The translations under genes were made by a program, and so were the position numbers. Shown piece after piece: positions 24,601 to 39,030 of a stretch of DNA of 64,000 bases; the first letter of the stretch is position 1; every line of letters begins with the position of its first letter. The notes beneath the pieces were generated by a model, which saw only the letters and a program-made list of their open reading frames with translations, had not been told where the DNA came from and did no database searches. The stretch is from Chrysomallon squamiferum. Taxonomy: Eukaryota; Mollusca; Gastropoda; Neomphalida; Peltospiridae. The stretch lies in contig CM022667.1 in the NCBI GenBank assembly GCA_012295275.1, forward strand, positions 15,790,805 to 15,854,804. The letters run 5' to 3'.

Positions 24601-27600
24601 AAAACATCACGTTCCCCCCCCCCCAACAGAAAGGAGTATGTACCTCATCAACAGTCATTAACCGGTGATTTACCTGCAATAAATTACACACTTTACTGGT
24701 CAACCCAGATTTCTCTCTGGCAGCATAATAAACGTACGCACGTATTGTTTATTTATTTAGTTTATAAGCAGTTCATTTTCGACAGGGAAGTGCTTAAATA
24801 ACAAAAAAATAATAATGACAGTATTAATAATAATAACAACAAGAACAATAATAGTGCTGCTTATGATATTAGTATTATTATTATTATTATTAGTAGTAGT
24901 AGTAGTAGTAGTAGAAGTAGTATTATAGAATTCATACAAAAAAATCAAATTATCTACCGAATGTTACATCGAACATACACACGGTTTTAAATTATCTTGA
25001 GAGCAATGTATGTTTCTCTACAGTAAACTAAGTCTACTTGTAAACTTGTCAGTGATTTGTTACACAAGACAATTTAGTCTGTACTTTTACGAAGCATCAG
25101 ACAGCTTTAAAGTGTTGTAAATATAACAATAATTTAAAAAAATGATTTATACCCCAGCAGGTGATAGGTGTATAGCTATTTGATAAAGGTCTTTGTCCAA
25201 GGAAGTCTCTTCAGTATTACCAAGTTATCATATTTAATATCCATATTAAATTGACTAAAAAACATGATTTTTTTTATTCTAAAACGAACTCTCAGTCTTT
25301 CTGTCTGACATCAGATGTAAATCTATACCCACACGCATTAGTTTTTTTCTTAGATGCATTTATCTCTACTCATACCTCACCACATACAAACCTTTTTCTC
25401 GATATTTTTCTTTTCTCTCCTAAGACAATAACTGCTTCAGAATTAATACTTTCTTTTTCTCCTCTCACTTTTTTCCAGCTCGTATTTGCTCACTCAGTTT
25501 GTTTATAAATATATATATTTATTCATTATATATTCCAATACTACTCTAATACACTTCATGTTCTTTGTGATAAAAATAAAACAATGTCTATTTCCAGGTT
25601 CCGGAGTCCCCAGCAAACATGGACGTTCCGATGGACGAGAAAACGTCGGACGACATGCTGGGCACAGTGACCATTAAACGTCGAGTGTACACTCAAAACA
25701 AACTGGACAGAACCTATCACAAGGCGCCGACTCCGAAGTCTTTAAAAGATCGCTTTAGAAAGAAATGTCAGTGTTCCAAAAGTAGCATCCTCCGCGGTTT
25801 CATTTCTTTGTTGCCAGTCTTGATGGTCATCAAGCGTTATAACTGGAGACAAAATTTACTTGGCGATTTCCTGGCCGGTTTATCTGCAGCTTTCATGCAT
25901 TTTCCTCAAGGCATAGGCTTCGGGATCCTGGCATCACTCAGAGCTGTGCACGGTTTATACAGCACCTTCTTTGCGATCGTTTTCTACGCCATATTTGGAA
26001 CCAGTCAACATGTGTCTTTTGGGACCAATGCAGTTATTGCTCTTCTTACAGCTTCCATAGTTGACAGAGAATCTGATTTAAAGTTCGGCGGTTACGGTAA
26101 TTCTTCCAATGTAACAGAATCTGGTGAAGATATCGAGAACACGATACTGCAGTATAAAGTAGGAGTAGCAATGGCTGCAACGTTTCTGACGGGATTATTT
26201 CTACTGGCAATGGGTGTGTTCAGACTCGGGTTTATCACAAACTATCTTGCCGTATCCTTTGTCGGAGGATTCACTACAGCAGCATCGTTTCACATAACAA
26301 CCAGTCAAGTCAGCAAACTGTTTGGATTAAGTATAAAAAGTAAACCAGGAGCTGGCAAAATCGTTTTAATGTACGTGGACATATTTACCAACATCGCAGA
26401 CACAAACATAGCCGATTTCGTGATAGGAATGATCAGCATTGCCATTTTGCTGGGGGTCAAGGTCGGTATCAACGAACGCTACGGAAAGAAACTGAAAATG
26501 CCTATTCCTATTGATCTGATAATTGTCATAATTGCGACAATAATTTCCCACTTTGCAGAATTCAACAGAAGATTTGGGATGCACGTTGTTGGATTTATTC
26601 CTTCAGGAATGCCGGTGCCAAGTCTCCCAGATTTAACAGTGACGACCAGAATCGCTCAGGACAGTTTCATCATTGCTATTCTCGTATTTGCGATGACGAT
26701 CTCCATGGCGAAGCTTTGTGCAGCTATACACGACTATGAAGTGGACAGCAATCAGGAATTAGTGGCATACGGAGCGACAAACATCCTGTCTTCATTCTTT
26801 CAGTGCTTTCCTACCTGTGTCGCTCCACCGAGGTCGATGATTCTCAGCTCTCTGGGATCTAAAACCACTCTGAATGCTGTACCGGCAGCCATTTTTATCC
26901 TGGTTGTTTTACTGGTCGCTGGACCGCTGTTTGTATCACTACCTATCGCCGTTCTTGCTGCGATGATTATGGTGGCGATGAAGAATTTACTTCTGCAGGT
27001 AAAACAGCTTCCAGTTCTTTGGAAGATCAGCAAGGCAGACTTCATCATTTGGCTGACGACGGCGCTTGTATCCATCCTAGTAGATCTGGATATCGGACTT
27101 ATTGCTGGAATTGGTGTCTCCATCTTTTCAATCATCGTCCAGAGCCAGTTTTCGACTGGTCAGCTTGTTGGCATCTCGGAAAAAGAGGACGTATATCTGG
27201 ACGTAAAATATCATAAAGATATAAAAGAACTTAAAGGAATTAAGATATTTTATTTCAGCACAACACTTTTCTTCGCCAGCGCTGAACGATTCAAGTCCCA
27301 GCTTTTTGAGAAGACATTTCATCCTTTAAAATACGAAATCATTCCAAAAGGTGTTGCAATACAAGCTGATGGTATAAAAGATACAAATTCCCTCGAAGAC
27401 GCCGAGGAAGAAAAACATAATAAAACAGAAATTGAAAGTGAAACTGAAAATCCAATTCATCACATTATCATTGATTGTTCGGCTATGACTTACATTGACA
27501 TGGCTGGCGTAAATGTTCTTAAACTGGTAGTCACACAATTCCAGCGAGTGGGAACAGAAATATTTTTAGCAAACTGTTGTCGCTATATGCTCTCGGTGTT

Positions 27601-27709
27601 GGAGAAATCACAGATATACGACATTCTGCCTAAGAGCCACGTTTTTTACGATGTTCATGATGCTGTAACCGAGGCATGCATGGGTCAGAAAATTACTTTA
27701 AATCTGTAG
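19138..27709 (+). CDS. SLC26-family anion transporter, copy 1
   Basis: CDS is join(19138..19164, 25598..27709), 712 aa. Exon 1 codes MKGEIEKLL and ends at a consensus donor (ctg|gtaagt). Exon 2 follows tttccag and continues in frame (VPESPAN, then MDVPMDEK). Numbering below is from that inner Met (696 aa). Residues 61-510 are the membrane domain: the PQG of TM1 (96-98), the family signature GLYSTFFAIVFYAIFGTSQ (112-130), and two glycosylation sites N161 and N164 in the loop before the next helix. R405 occupies the conserved Arg position before TM10 but is preceded by Pro-Pro. A C-terminal STAS domain spans about 522-685, with an acidic insert at about 590-610. SLC26 proteins exchange or conduct chloride, sulfate, bicarbonate or oxalate, and include prestin (family knowledge). 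The subfamily cannot be fixed by eye. Nearly the whole protein lies in one exon, unlike the many-exon vertebrate genes. AATAAA candidates are at 28,212 and 28,323. Confidence 0.93.
20190..20880 (+). mobile_element. Tigger/pogo transposon remnant inserted in copy 1
   Basis: The left part has the Tigger-like end pattern cttacgagttttccgag followed by gagttgcgagccaaaatcc. The right part contains ctggaacgaattaatgg, also typical of such ends. Inside is a truncated transposase frame, listed separately. The insertion is absent from the matching intron position of copy 2 (about 44,285), so it arrived after the duplication or was lost there. Exact ends were not resolved. Confidence 0.6.
20459..20680 (+). 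pseudogene. truncated Tigger-like transposase, N-terminal part
   Basis: The ATG at 20,459 opens MHRKKVSAKDSAETKK and then LTMSIELKHEIIEINE, which fits the N-terminal helix-turn-helix DNA-binding domain of Tigger/jerky/CENP-B-type transposases. A TGA at 20,555-20,557 interrupts it. The same frame then continues GVHLVDLARQNERNTTILKQ and KESIKAVTPAKGVKI. After about residue 75 the frame runs into AT-rich non-homologous sequence, so the DDE catalytic domain is missing. It is a dead remnant: one nonsense change plus a 3' truncation. Confidence 0.65.
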
Positions 27710-27906
27710 TAATATGTTGTCCTATTTTTATGCACATTCCAGCTGAAAGAAAATGACGGGACATTTAGTGCATGGAGGATTATGTGTATTTGTGTATTGT
27801 TTGTGTATTAATTGTGCTTTTGTATGTGAGTGTGCACGCACGCTCACGCACGTGAACTTGTCTGTCCATCTTTTTATACTGAGAAGGCGTAAAAACAATT
27901 TTGATA

Positions 27907-27948
<42 letters not shown>

Positions 27949-29366
27949 GATTTACAATCCCTTATCTGAACGATTTCGAACTGTAAATATTTTGGAAAGC
28001 AAAGAGACAGTCTGAGATTAGGATCTAAGTCTAAAAACGATTTCCATTTATATTTCTTTTACAGCATATATAATCCGAAAACTATCACTACTTCTACTGT
28101 TTGGAACAAGTTTTCCTTCTAAATTTCGGAAAAGTGGTCCTGAACCTTAATAATAGTAATAATAATAATAATAATAGTAATAGTAATAATAATAATAACA
28201 ACAACAATAATAATAAAAGTTTGAAATCAATATATTTGCTTATTATTATTATTATTATAACTGGATGATGTTATGCAAGAAAAATGCATGAGGTATAAAA
28301 ATATTTAGCTTTACTGTACTGAAATAAAAGTTATTAAATTTCTGTGATACAGTGTCTATAATTATCATATTATTTTAACTACATGAAGTTAACAATTATT
28401 TTTAAATAAAAGTAAAACTTTAGTCATAAAATCAAGCTGTTACTCGATTTCTGTCAAAAAATAGTGTCGATATAGGCCACTATTACCGTTGTTTAATTTT
28501 TTGTTAGACCTTTCAAGAGTTATCTTTCTTTAATTAGCGTCTACTGGAAATGTAACAGGTTAATGATTTAAATATCTATTATGACTGAGTCTCCCCTCCC
28601 CGTTAAAAGACAATATATTAAATAATTATAATAAAAATGATGATGATGATGATGATGATGATGATAACAATAATAATAATATAAATACTACTACTACTAC
28701 TACTACTACTAATAAATAAATAAATAAAAAGAAAACTATAGAGAAAAAATAAGTATCGTTTAATAACATCTTATTCTATATTAATTATAAAATTACATAA
28801 TTGTTGCCAGAGCCCGGGACCCGGGAAGTGTATTGCGCGCTCTGATCTGTGAAAGTTAGTCATTCCCCGAGCCCCTCCCACTAGTCGAGCAGTGAAACCC
28901 GCCGCTTTCCCTCCATTACAAAACACCACATTTTCTGTAATCTTTAATAATCCACGTTTTCTGTTCTTCGTTAATTACTTTTAAATCTTTTTGTTTTATT
29001 TTCTAAAACTTGCTTATTCTTTGTTGTTTCAGGTGGCAAATTTTTTTAAAATACACTCTCATATTTTTTCTTCAACTTTTTTTCCTGCTTGAACCCGATA
29101 TTTTTCTTTACTGCTAATCCTGTCATTAATGAATCAACAGTGTAAAACCCAAAAGTAACTAATTCATATTTCAGGTTGTCACGTTACGGTGTACACATAA
29201 GATATGTAGTAATCATTAATATTATACACACGCGCACACACGCGCACACTGTCACACACACACTACCTATAGACCACAATATGGTATTTAATTAATATCA
29301 TTTCTGGCATAACTTAATTTTATTGTCGAAGTGTGGTAGCTGACTTTGTCTGTAGTTCGCTAATGC
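27710..29366 (+). other. 3' flank of SLC26 copy 1
   Basis: Nearly identical to 48,426-50,153. It holds an ATT tract (27,907-27,945, about 13 units against about 8 in copy 2), candidate poly(A) signals at 28,212-28,217 and 28,323-28,328, GAT and TAC runs (28,636-28,711) and a GC-rich patch at 28,804-28,912 with cccgggacccggg. That patch looks like the start of a DNA-transposon fragment. No coding signal. Confidence 0.6.
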
Positions 29367-32300
29367 GTGGCGTATTTCACAGTATTTGGATACAGAAGAA
29401 ATTAGTGTTATACATGTATGAAGGTTCAGTATTATTTTTATCTTCATATTTAAATAGCAGTTATCGTTGACGTCAACACGACATGAATTACTGCAGGATT
29501 GTTTTATCTTTCTTTTTAATAAATAAAAAAAAATCTGTAAATAAATAAAAACGGAAAATAATTAATGAGAATGTAAGTAAATAAATAAATAAGTAAACAA
29601 ATAAACAAACCTATTTATAACTAATGTATTAAGGTTCAGTATTATTATTATCATGTTTAAATAATAGTATTGTTGACGTGTTAATGGACTAAATACAGTT
29701 TTGTTAAGACAGATGTTTTATTTTCACCTAGCCATTGCTCTGATTTGTTTGCCGTCAACATCACGTGAATTACTGCAGACTTGTTGCATCATTCATTCTG
29801 TCAACTGTTGTATTTCTAATAATAAACAAATCTACAAAAAAAAAAAAAAAAAAAAAAAAACACGATAAAAACAAGCAAATAAGAATAAATGCGAAAGTAA
29901 ATACATATATAAATAGATAGATACATAAATAAGTAAACAAACAAGTAAATAAATAAATAGATAGATAAATAAACAAACCATTTTGTAACTGATACCCGAG
30001 AAATTATTATGCTTCTTTTTCTTTTGTTTGTTTGACATTATTTGTATGCATGTCTGTGTTCTATTCTCGTTCACTAAGACGCTCAGAATGATTCCATTTA
30101 GAAAAAAAAAAATGAATATGTTTTATATCTTATTAATTGTCAGAAGTATTTGAGACAGCAACAACAACAACAAAACTAACAATAATAACGTATATTTGAT
30201 AGTATATTTGATCCCGGTAGGAATAAGTACAACTAATACATTTTGAAAAACCAAACACGCTATAATAATAATATACATAGAAAATAAAAAAATAAAAAAT
30301 AAAAAACTAATATGCAGAATATACATATAATATATGGATTTAAGGATAAGATATCTAGCCCTTATCCTTAACGTCAGTATAATTTGTGTTTATGACAAAC
30401 ATAAAAAAAGATTCAGTGGATCTGAATAACTTTCAAATGACTGACTGATTCTTTTTCCTCTTATTCAAGTATAGAGAGCATAAAGCTCTAACATAGAAAT
30501 GGGGACGAAGGCGTTAACATAAGTACGTGACATACTATAAGAAAAATAATTTTATGGGAAAACATTAACTTAGTTCACGCTCCTTTTCAACGAGACCCTT
30601 AATAAAACAGTAATCTCTATTGTCAACCGTTTTTTAACTTTCACATATTCTTTAAACCATAAACTTGTTTTCAAAGTATTAACGAATTCAAAGCATTTGT
30701 TATAACTGAAAATAATAGTTGTAAATTTTGCTCTGTGACTGCAACACAAATGTAAATCGTTATAAATTCTTTAAATCATAAAATGACACTTCGGACCAAA
30801 AGAATAGCATAACTTTTAGAATGAGTTAGAACGGTAGAATAATAAAAATGTCGCTTAATGAGAAAAAACCGTAACGGGCGTTTCTTAAGTTATGCATATA
30901 TTAATGAGTGTCTATGTTTTGTTCTATTTGATTTCCCTTTATAGACTGCACATTTTGTTTTTCTTTTTTTAATTTATTTATATTATTCTGTTTTAATTGA
31001 GTATTTTAAAATTTCTTTTATTTATTTATTTATTCTTCTCTTAAAGCGTTTTGTATTCAGCGAACAACAAGAGCAAACATTGCTTTTATTCTTAACTGGA
31101 AAATAAGAAATCAAACAGAAAACGAATAGCAACAAGAACAAAAAAAACACAAAAACTAAGCACATCTATTATACATTACAGATCACTCAGACGGATAACC
31201 GCAGCAATACGTTCTTCACGTGATTTGCCGAGTCCTTACAACCTTGGCCGTATCAGATTTATTAAAATTATTTATAGACCACGTGGCACACTGACATACA
31301 TTCTTCACGTTTTAGCTTGAAATATATACCATACTGATCCTTTTTTCTTAAATGAAAGATTCACGAAAATTAGTTCATTTTTTTTCTGCTCTGTTTTTTT
31401 CAGTCAGCAATTCAGTTGAATATATCAAAAATCTGTAATAACCAGTAATCGTGTTGTAAACCATCTTTCCACTATCACACATTTTTTGAACTATTAAAGA
31501 ATTCAAACATTTGTTAGATATGAAAATAATGAGAAAAAAATCTCGAATTCTTTGAATCTAAATTTATACTGTTTATGTATGACATTAGTGGCGTTTGCTT
31601 TTACTTTAAAAATTATTTTATTTATTTATTTAATATATTTTATTATTGTTTTTAATGAGCAGTAGGTAGAATGGTACAAACATATTAAGAGTATCTAATA
31701 GCTTAGTGAATATGATCGTTCAATTGTTTTCCAGTGTTTTACTCTGTGACTGCAACAAAAATGTAAATCATTATAAATTCTTTAAACCATACAATGACAC
31801 TTCGGACCAAAAGAATAGCACATCTTGTAGAATGAGATAGAACGATAGAATAATAAAAATGTCGCTTAATGAGAAAAACCCGTAACGGGTTTCTTAAGTT
31901 ATGCTTATATTAATGGGTGTCTATGTGGTTTTCTTTCTATTTATCTTTCCAGATTTTTTTCAGTTTTAATTTATTATTTTTAAATTTCTTTCATTTATTT
32001 ATTCATTCTTCTATTAAAGCATTTTGGATTGAACGAACAACAGAAGGAACCTTGCCTATATTCTTAGCTCTAAAAAAATACAAAATAAACAACAAAAAAA
32101 AGAGAAAAATACAAATGACCCCAGCAGTTACATAAAAGAAATGAAATCTGAATCATAAACACATTTAACAGTAAACGTGTGTTCGTCGATTAGCCAATTT
32201 GTTTACTTTGATTAATAATCAATCATATAATTTTAAATCAGTGTTAATGTATTCACATTTATTACGTATCACAGATCAGTCACCTGTAGAACTGCAGCAA

Positions 32301-33688
32301 TGCGCACTTCACGTGATTTGCCGAGTACTTGCAACCTTGGCCGTATCAGATTTATCAATCAGTTTATAGACAATATGTCACACTGACATACATTCTTCAC
32401 GTTTTAGCTTGAAATATATAATATACTGATCCTTTTTACTTAATTGAAAGATTCATGAAAATTAGTTCTTTGTTTCTTTTGCTTTTTTTCAGTCAGCATT
32501 TCATATGAATACATTAAACATCTGTAATAACCAGTAATCCTGTCGTCAACCATCTTTCAACTATCACACATTCTTTGAACTATTAATTTGTTAGATATGA
32601 AAATAATGGGGAAAAATCTTAAATTCTTTGAATCTGAATTTATACTGCTTATGTTTGACATCAGTGACCTTTACTTTATTTTATTTATTTATTTCATTTA
32701 TTTTATAATTATTTTTAATGAGCAATGGGTAGAATGGTACAAACATCTTAAGAATATCGAATAGATGAGAAACAGCTAAGTGAATATGACTGTTCAGTTG
32801 TTTTCCAGTGTTTTACTCTGTGACTGCAACAAAAATGTAAATCATTATAAATTCTTTAAACCATAAGATAACACTTCGGCCCAAAAAAATAGCATAACTT
32901 TTAGAGTGAGTTAGAACGGTAGAATAATAAAAAATATCCCTTAATGAGAAAAAACCGTTACGGGCATTTCTTAAGGCTTGCGTATATTAATGCATTTTTA
33001 TGTTTTTTATTTATGTTTTTTATGTTTTGTTCTATTTGATTTGGCTTTATTCGGCGTATTTCACAGTATTTGCATAGAAAAGAAATTAGTTTTATACATG
33101 TATGAAGGTTCAGCATTGTTATTATTATCATGTTTATATAGTAGTTATTGTTGACGTTAACATGACATGAATTACTGCAGAACTGTTCCAGCTTTGATCC
33201 TGTTATTTGCTGTATTTGTAATAATAAAAAAATCTATGAAAAAAAAAGAAACAATAGAAGAATCAATGAGAAAGCAAGTAAGTAAGTAAGTAAATAAGTA
33301 AGTAAGTAAGTAAATAAATAAATAAAAAACCAACAAATAAACAAACCAATTTATAGCTAATGTATTAAGTTTCAGTATTATTATTATTATCATGTTTAAA
33401 TAGTAGTATTGCTTGACGTATTAATCAACCAAAGACATTTTTGCTACGACTGTTTTATTTACATCTAGCCATTACTCTGATTTGTTTGCCGTCAACATCA
33501 CGTGAATTACTGCAGACTTGTTGCATCATTCATTCTGCCAGCTACTGTATTTGTAGTAATAAACAAATCTATAAAAAAATAAACAAGCAAATAACAATGA
33601 ATGAATAAGTAAATAAATAAATAAATAAGTAAACAAACCAAGCAACCAATTAACCAATAGAAAATAAATAAAATAAAATAAAATAAAA

Positions 33689-33727
<39 letters not shown>

Positions 33728-35230
33728 ACAAACCAATTTATAACTAATCCAGAGAAATTATTATGGTTCTTTTTCTTTTGTATATTTGACATTATCTGTA
33801 TGCATGTCTTTGTTCTGTTCTCGTTCACTAAGACGCTCAGAAAGTTTATATATATATTTTTTAAATTTTATTATTATGTTTTAAATCTTATTATTTGTTA
33901 GAAATATTTGAGAAAGCAGCAGCAACAACGACAACAATAATAACGCATATTAGATAATATTTTGATTAATTTCCTACAAATATCTTATCCCTGTATGTTT
34001 TAAATACAACTAATACAAAAAGCCCCCCCCAAAAAAACCCCCAAAACCCAAAACAAACACACTATAAGAACAAACATAAAAAAAAAGAGGAAAATTAAGA
34101 AAATAATAATAATAATAATAACACGACAGAATATATATTTTTTATCTTTCTTTCTTATTTTCTTTTCTCTAAATCGATATCTAACCTTTATGCTTAAGTG
34201 CAGGATAATGTGTGTTTATGGCTAACTTAAATAAAAATTCAATGGATCTGAATACCTTTCAAATGACTGCCGGATTCTTTTACCTCTTATTCTAGTATAT
34301 AGAGCATAAAGTTCTAACATGGACACGGGAAGGAAGGACGTTAATATAAGTACGTAACATACTACAAGAAAAATGCTTAGTTAGAAGACATTAACTTAGT
34401 TCAGGTTCCGTTAAAACGAATCTCTTAATACACCAGTAATCGCTATTGCCATTTATTCCTTGAACCATACAACTTGTTTTCAACTATTAATGAATTTAAA
34501 GCATTTGTTAGAACTGAAAATAATAATCTTAAAACCACGTAACGCGAAACAAAAAATTAAATCTTTATAAATTCTTTAAACCATAAAATGACACTTCGGA
34601 GCAAAAGAAGAGCATAACTTTTAGAATGAGTTAGAAAGGCAGAATAATTAAAATATCGCAAAATGAGAAAAAAACGTTACGGGCGTTTCTTATTACTGCA
34701 TTTCTATATTTTGTTCTATTTTTCCTTTATAGCTTGAGACATTTTTTTTTTGTTTTTTTTTTTTATTTCAGTTTTAATTGATTATTTCTAAATTTCTTTT
34801 ATTTATTTATTTATTCTTCTCTTAAAGGAAACCTTGTCTTTATTCTTAACTGTAAAGAAAAAGAAAAACAGAATAATAAGAATCAGAATTTTTTTTAATA
34901 ACCTCCCCCAGCAATTACATAAAAAAGATGAAAATTGAAACATAAACAAAATCAAACATGTCGATTAGTCAATTTGATAAGGTTGATTAAAAATGAATCA
35001 TGCATCTTTAAACCAGTGTTAAACTATGCACGTTTATTATGTTTCTCTGGTCACTCAGCTGGACAAATGCAGCAATGTGCGCTTCACGTGATTTGCCGAG
35101 TACTTGCAACCTTGACCGTATCAGATTTATCAATGAATTTATAGACAGCATGTCACACTGACATACTTTCTTTACGTTTGAAACATATACCATACTGATC
35201 CTTTGTATTAGATAAAATACTCACGAAAAT
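29367..35230. repeat. array of diverged internal repeats, unit 1
   Basis: Several landmarks recur in order. The block around ctgtgactgcaac, followed downstream by aattctttaaa and cacttcgga, occurs at about 30,731, 31,741 and 32,816, with a decayed form near 34,540. The block with cacgtgatttgccgagt occurs at 31,217, 32,311 and 35,086. The block with gcgtatttcacagtatttg occurs at 29,368 and 33,053. The spacing of neighbours is about 1.0-1.1 kb, with one longer interval. It contains no protein-like frame; the Y/I/F/L-rich frames come from AAAT-type repeats. The same array is at 50,154-55,940. Confidence 0.7.
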
Positions 35231-35363
35231 CAGTTTTTTTTTTCTTTGTGCTTTGTTTTCAAAAATCTGACAGCGCACAATCGTTCTGTTTACCTAAGTG
35301 CACATAAGTCAGCGAGTGATACAGACCATGTAGTCACAATATTAAAACATATTTTACTCATTT

Positions 35364-35365
<2 letters not shown>

Positions 35366-35411
<46 letters not shown>

Positions 35412-35435
35412 TTTGTATATATCTATGTATGTATG

Positions 35436-35470
<35 letters not shown>
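35366..35470. repeat. (AAT)n and (CA)n microsatellites, copy 1 only
   Basis: About 15 AAT units (35,366-35,411), then (CA)n at about 35,439-35,470. They lie in a stretch of about 350 bp (35,340-35,690) that copy 2 replaces with about 30 bp near 56,054-56,083. Confidence 0.85.
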
Positions 35471-35474
<4 letters not shown>

Positions 35475-35751
35475 TATTTAACTAATACGTTTACACATTC
35501 ATAAACGATTGTTACCATGACACTGCACTTGACTTTATTTGTAAACATTTAATTCTTAAACGTGTGACCAGAGTTATTTCCTTCCAGTTTCCTGGTTCAA
35601 ACCGGTGACAGGTGTATGCAGGTTTCATTTTCTCAACGAAATTCAGAGAATGATTGTGCAAAGATAAAAATATGAGACACATATGAAATTGGAAATAAGA
35701 ACTTAGAAAGGATAATGATAATGAAACAGACACAGACCATAGACACAAGAG

Positions 35752-37110
<1,359 letters not shown>

Positions 37111-37169
37111 TCTTTAAGGTGTGTTAATTATGCATTACAGAAACAGTCACACATACCTACACGCGCGCG

Positions 37170-37202
<33 letters not shown>

Positions 37203-38019
37203 CACAGTGTTTTGCATATTTTTATGACACCAACTTGCCCATAATATTTACCTTCACTTACTTAGGTAGATAAATACGTATTTCGTTATACTGAATAACA
37301 GAAAGACTGACAATTTTCACGCATAGACACACACATGCACGCACAGATTGATAGATAGATAGCTAGATAGATAGATGTAATTTCTCGACATATTGCCTGA
37401 AATGAAAGATGCATCATTTATTTTGCCTGTAGAACAACAACAAAAAAAGACAACAAAAAAAACCCCAAACAACAAACAAAAGCCGAACTGTAAGGACGCT
37501 CGCACCTGAGCGATATCATTAAGAAGGCTTAAGAGTAAATAAATAAATAAATAAATAAACAGACGCTTGTAGACTACTGATAGACGTTGGACCCGACAGT
37601 TTACGATAGCGAAATCGAGTTCGACAGATGACATCTTCAACTCTAAAAACAGAACACACGTAAATAGACCGTTAATAGAACTGGGCCAGACTTTTGTGGG
37701 AATTTCACTGTTACCACTTTTTGGTGATGGAAGTTATGTTAAGTTAGATCGTGAATCGGTGATTAAGCATGCATGTATATATGTTTGTATGTTCTGATGT
37801 GTTTCTGTGTGTATATATATGTATGTATATGGTTGTATGCTTATATGTATGTATGTATGTGTGTATGTATATGTATGTATGTATAAATCTGTTAATGCAT
37901 GGATGAATAATAGATGGACTTAAATAATGAATAATATTATAAATAATTCTGTGTGTGTGTGTGTGTGTGTGTTTGTTTTCTGGGAGGGCTAGGTTGTAAC
38001 ATGGATTATAATGGGAAAC

Positions 38020-38054
<35 letters not shown>

Positions 38055-39030
38055 GACGCGATGATGACATATTATTTCAGTTGAAATTAGTTGTGTCATG
38101 ATCTGGCGAATGGCGGAATAACGTGAGAGTGACAGAAAGGTGAGCGACATTACACCAGTATATTCTGATATGTTTGTATCTGTCTTCTTGTATGTCCGTA
38201 CGTGCGTTTTACTTAAGCATATAAGATGACTGTATCAAAGATTTTAACGAGCCAATTGGAAATTTCCATATATGAACTTTCAAACTGGATTTTTACTGGG
38301 AGAATCCAATGGCCTACTTTTATTTTTCAATCAGGAGCGTCTCACAGTCTTTTCACGTGATCACATAGGTAAATAATAATACCCAAACAATAAAAAAAAA
38401 AAAAAAAAACAACAACAAAAAAAACATTGTTCATCAAATGAAAAAAAAAAAAAAGGTGGAATCTGTCTCCTAGTGGCAACAAGAAATGAATTTGTGATGA
38501 GAGTGTAAAGAATTTAAGAAGAAGAAAAAATCTGTAGTCTCACAGTTGACAATGTCTGTTGTATAGGTGTCAGTTGTTCGTTCGTGTGTATGTTTGTGTT
38601 GTAACTTTATATAGTACTGATGGCAAATAAGAGTTTTTGTTTAACGTTGTGAAATTTGCTGTATCATAATATTATAGACAAAGGAAAAAAAAATACATAG
38701 CTTAGTAATAATGATGACGACGATAACGAATACCTTAATTTTCTTGATGAAATCAGATGTGACTGTTCAGTGATTTGGTGCTTTATTTATAATTATAGCT
38801 GCAAGCAAGATTCATAAAATATATCACATTGTTGTATTGACTAAATATTCATATAATTAAGCAATAACGTACGTTAAATACCACTGTATGTTAGTAACCT
38901 CAACATTTGGCGAATTTTTATTAGCTTCATATTCTAACAGTACAAGAGACATTGCATTTCTTCTTTAAAGAACATGTTGTTGTACGAGTGAATGATCTTA
39001 TTAAATTATTTATTTTTCGAGTTATTATTT
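37111..39030. other. spacer between inverted arms, unit 1
   Basis: Matches 58,921-60,839. It holds GATA-type repeats (37,347-37,376), ATGT-type repeats (37,847-37,883), a short (GT)n at 37,950-37,972 (54 bp in copy 2) and (TTA)n at 38,025-38,055. No gene is seen. From about 38,300 to the gap the two copies are almost identical. Confidence 0.65.
37160..37201. repeat. (CG)n(CA)n alternating tract
   Basis: About 8 CG units followed by about 11 CA units. Copy 2 has only CA units at the equivalent place (58,921-58,941), next to the expanded minisatellite. Confidence 0.85.

Larger units (their letters stand above)
19165..25597 (+). other. SLC26 copy 1 intron 1
   Basis: 6.4 kb, twice the length of the copy 2 intron. 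Compared with copy 2 it carries extra blocks: a Tigger-like insertion (about 20,130-21,050), low-complexity A/C-rich DNA at 21,620-21,790, and about 1.7 kb at 23,040-24,730. Shared blocks are about 85-90% alike, except 24,980-25,260, which is much closer to copy 2. The last 340 bp before the acceptor are diverged again. Microsatellites include (CA)n at 22,147 and ATT/AGT runs at 24,875-24,915. Confidence 0.7.

Noticed and set aside
29770-30074. Tyr/Ile/Leu-rich small membrane-protein-like frames (also near 33,172-33,828, 50,549-50,822 and 53,746-54,436)
   Set aside because: They are the minus-strand reading of AAAT-type repeats, and frames differ between duplicate copies.
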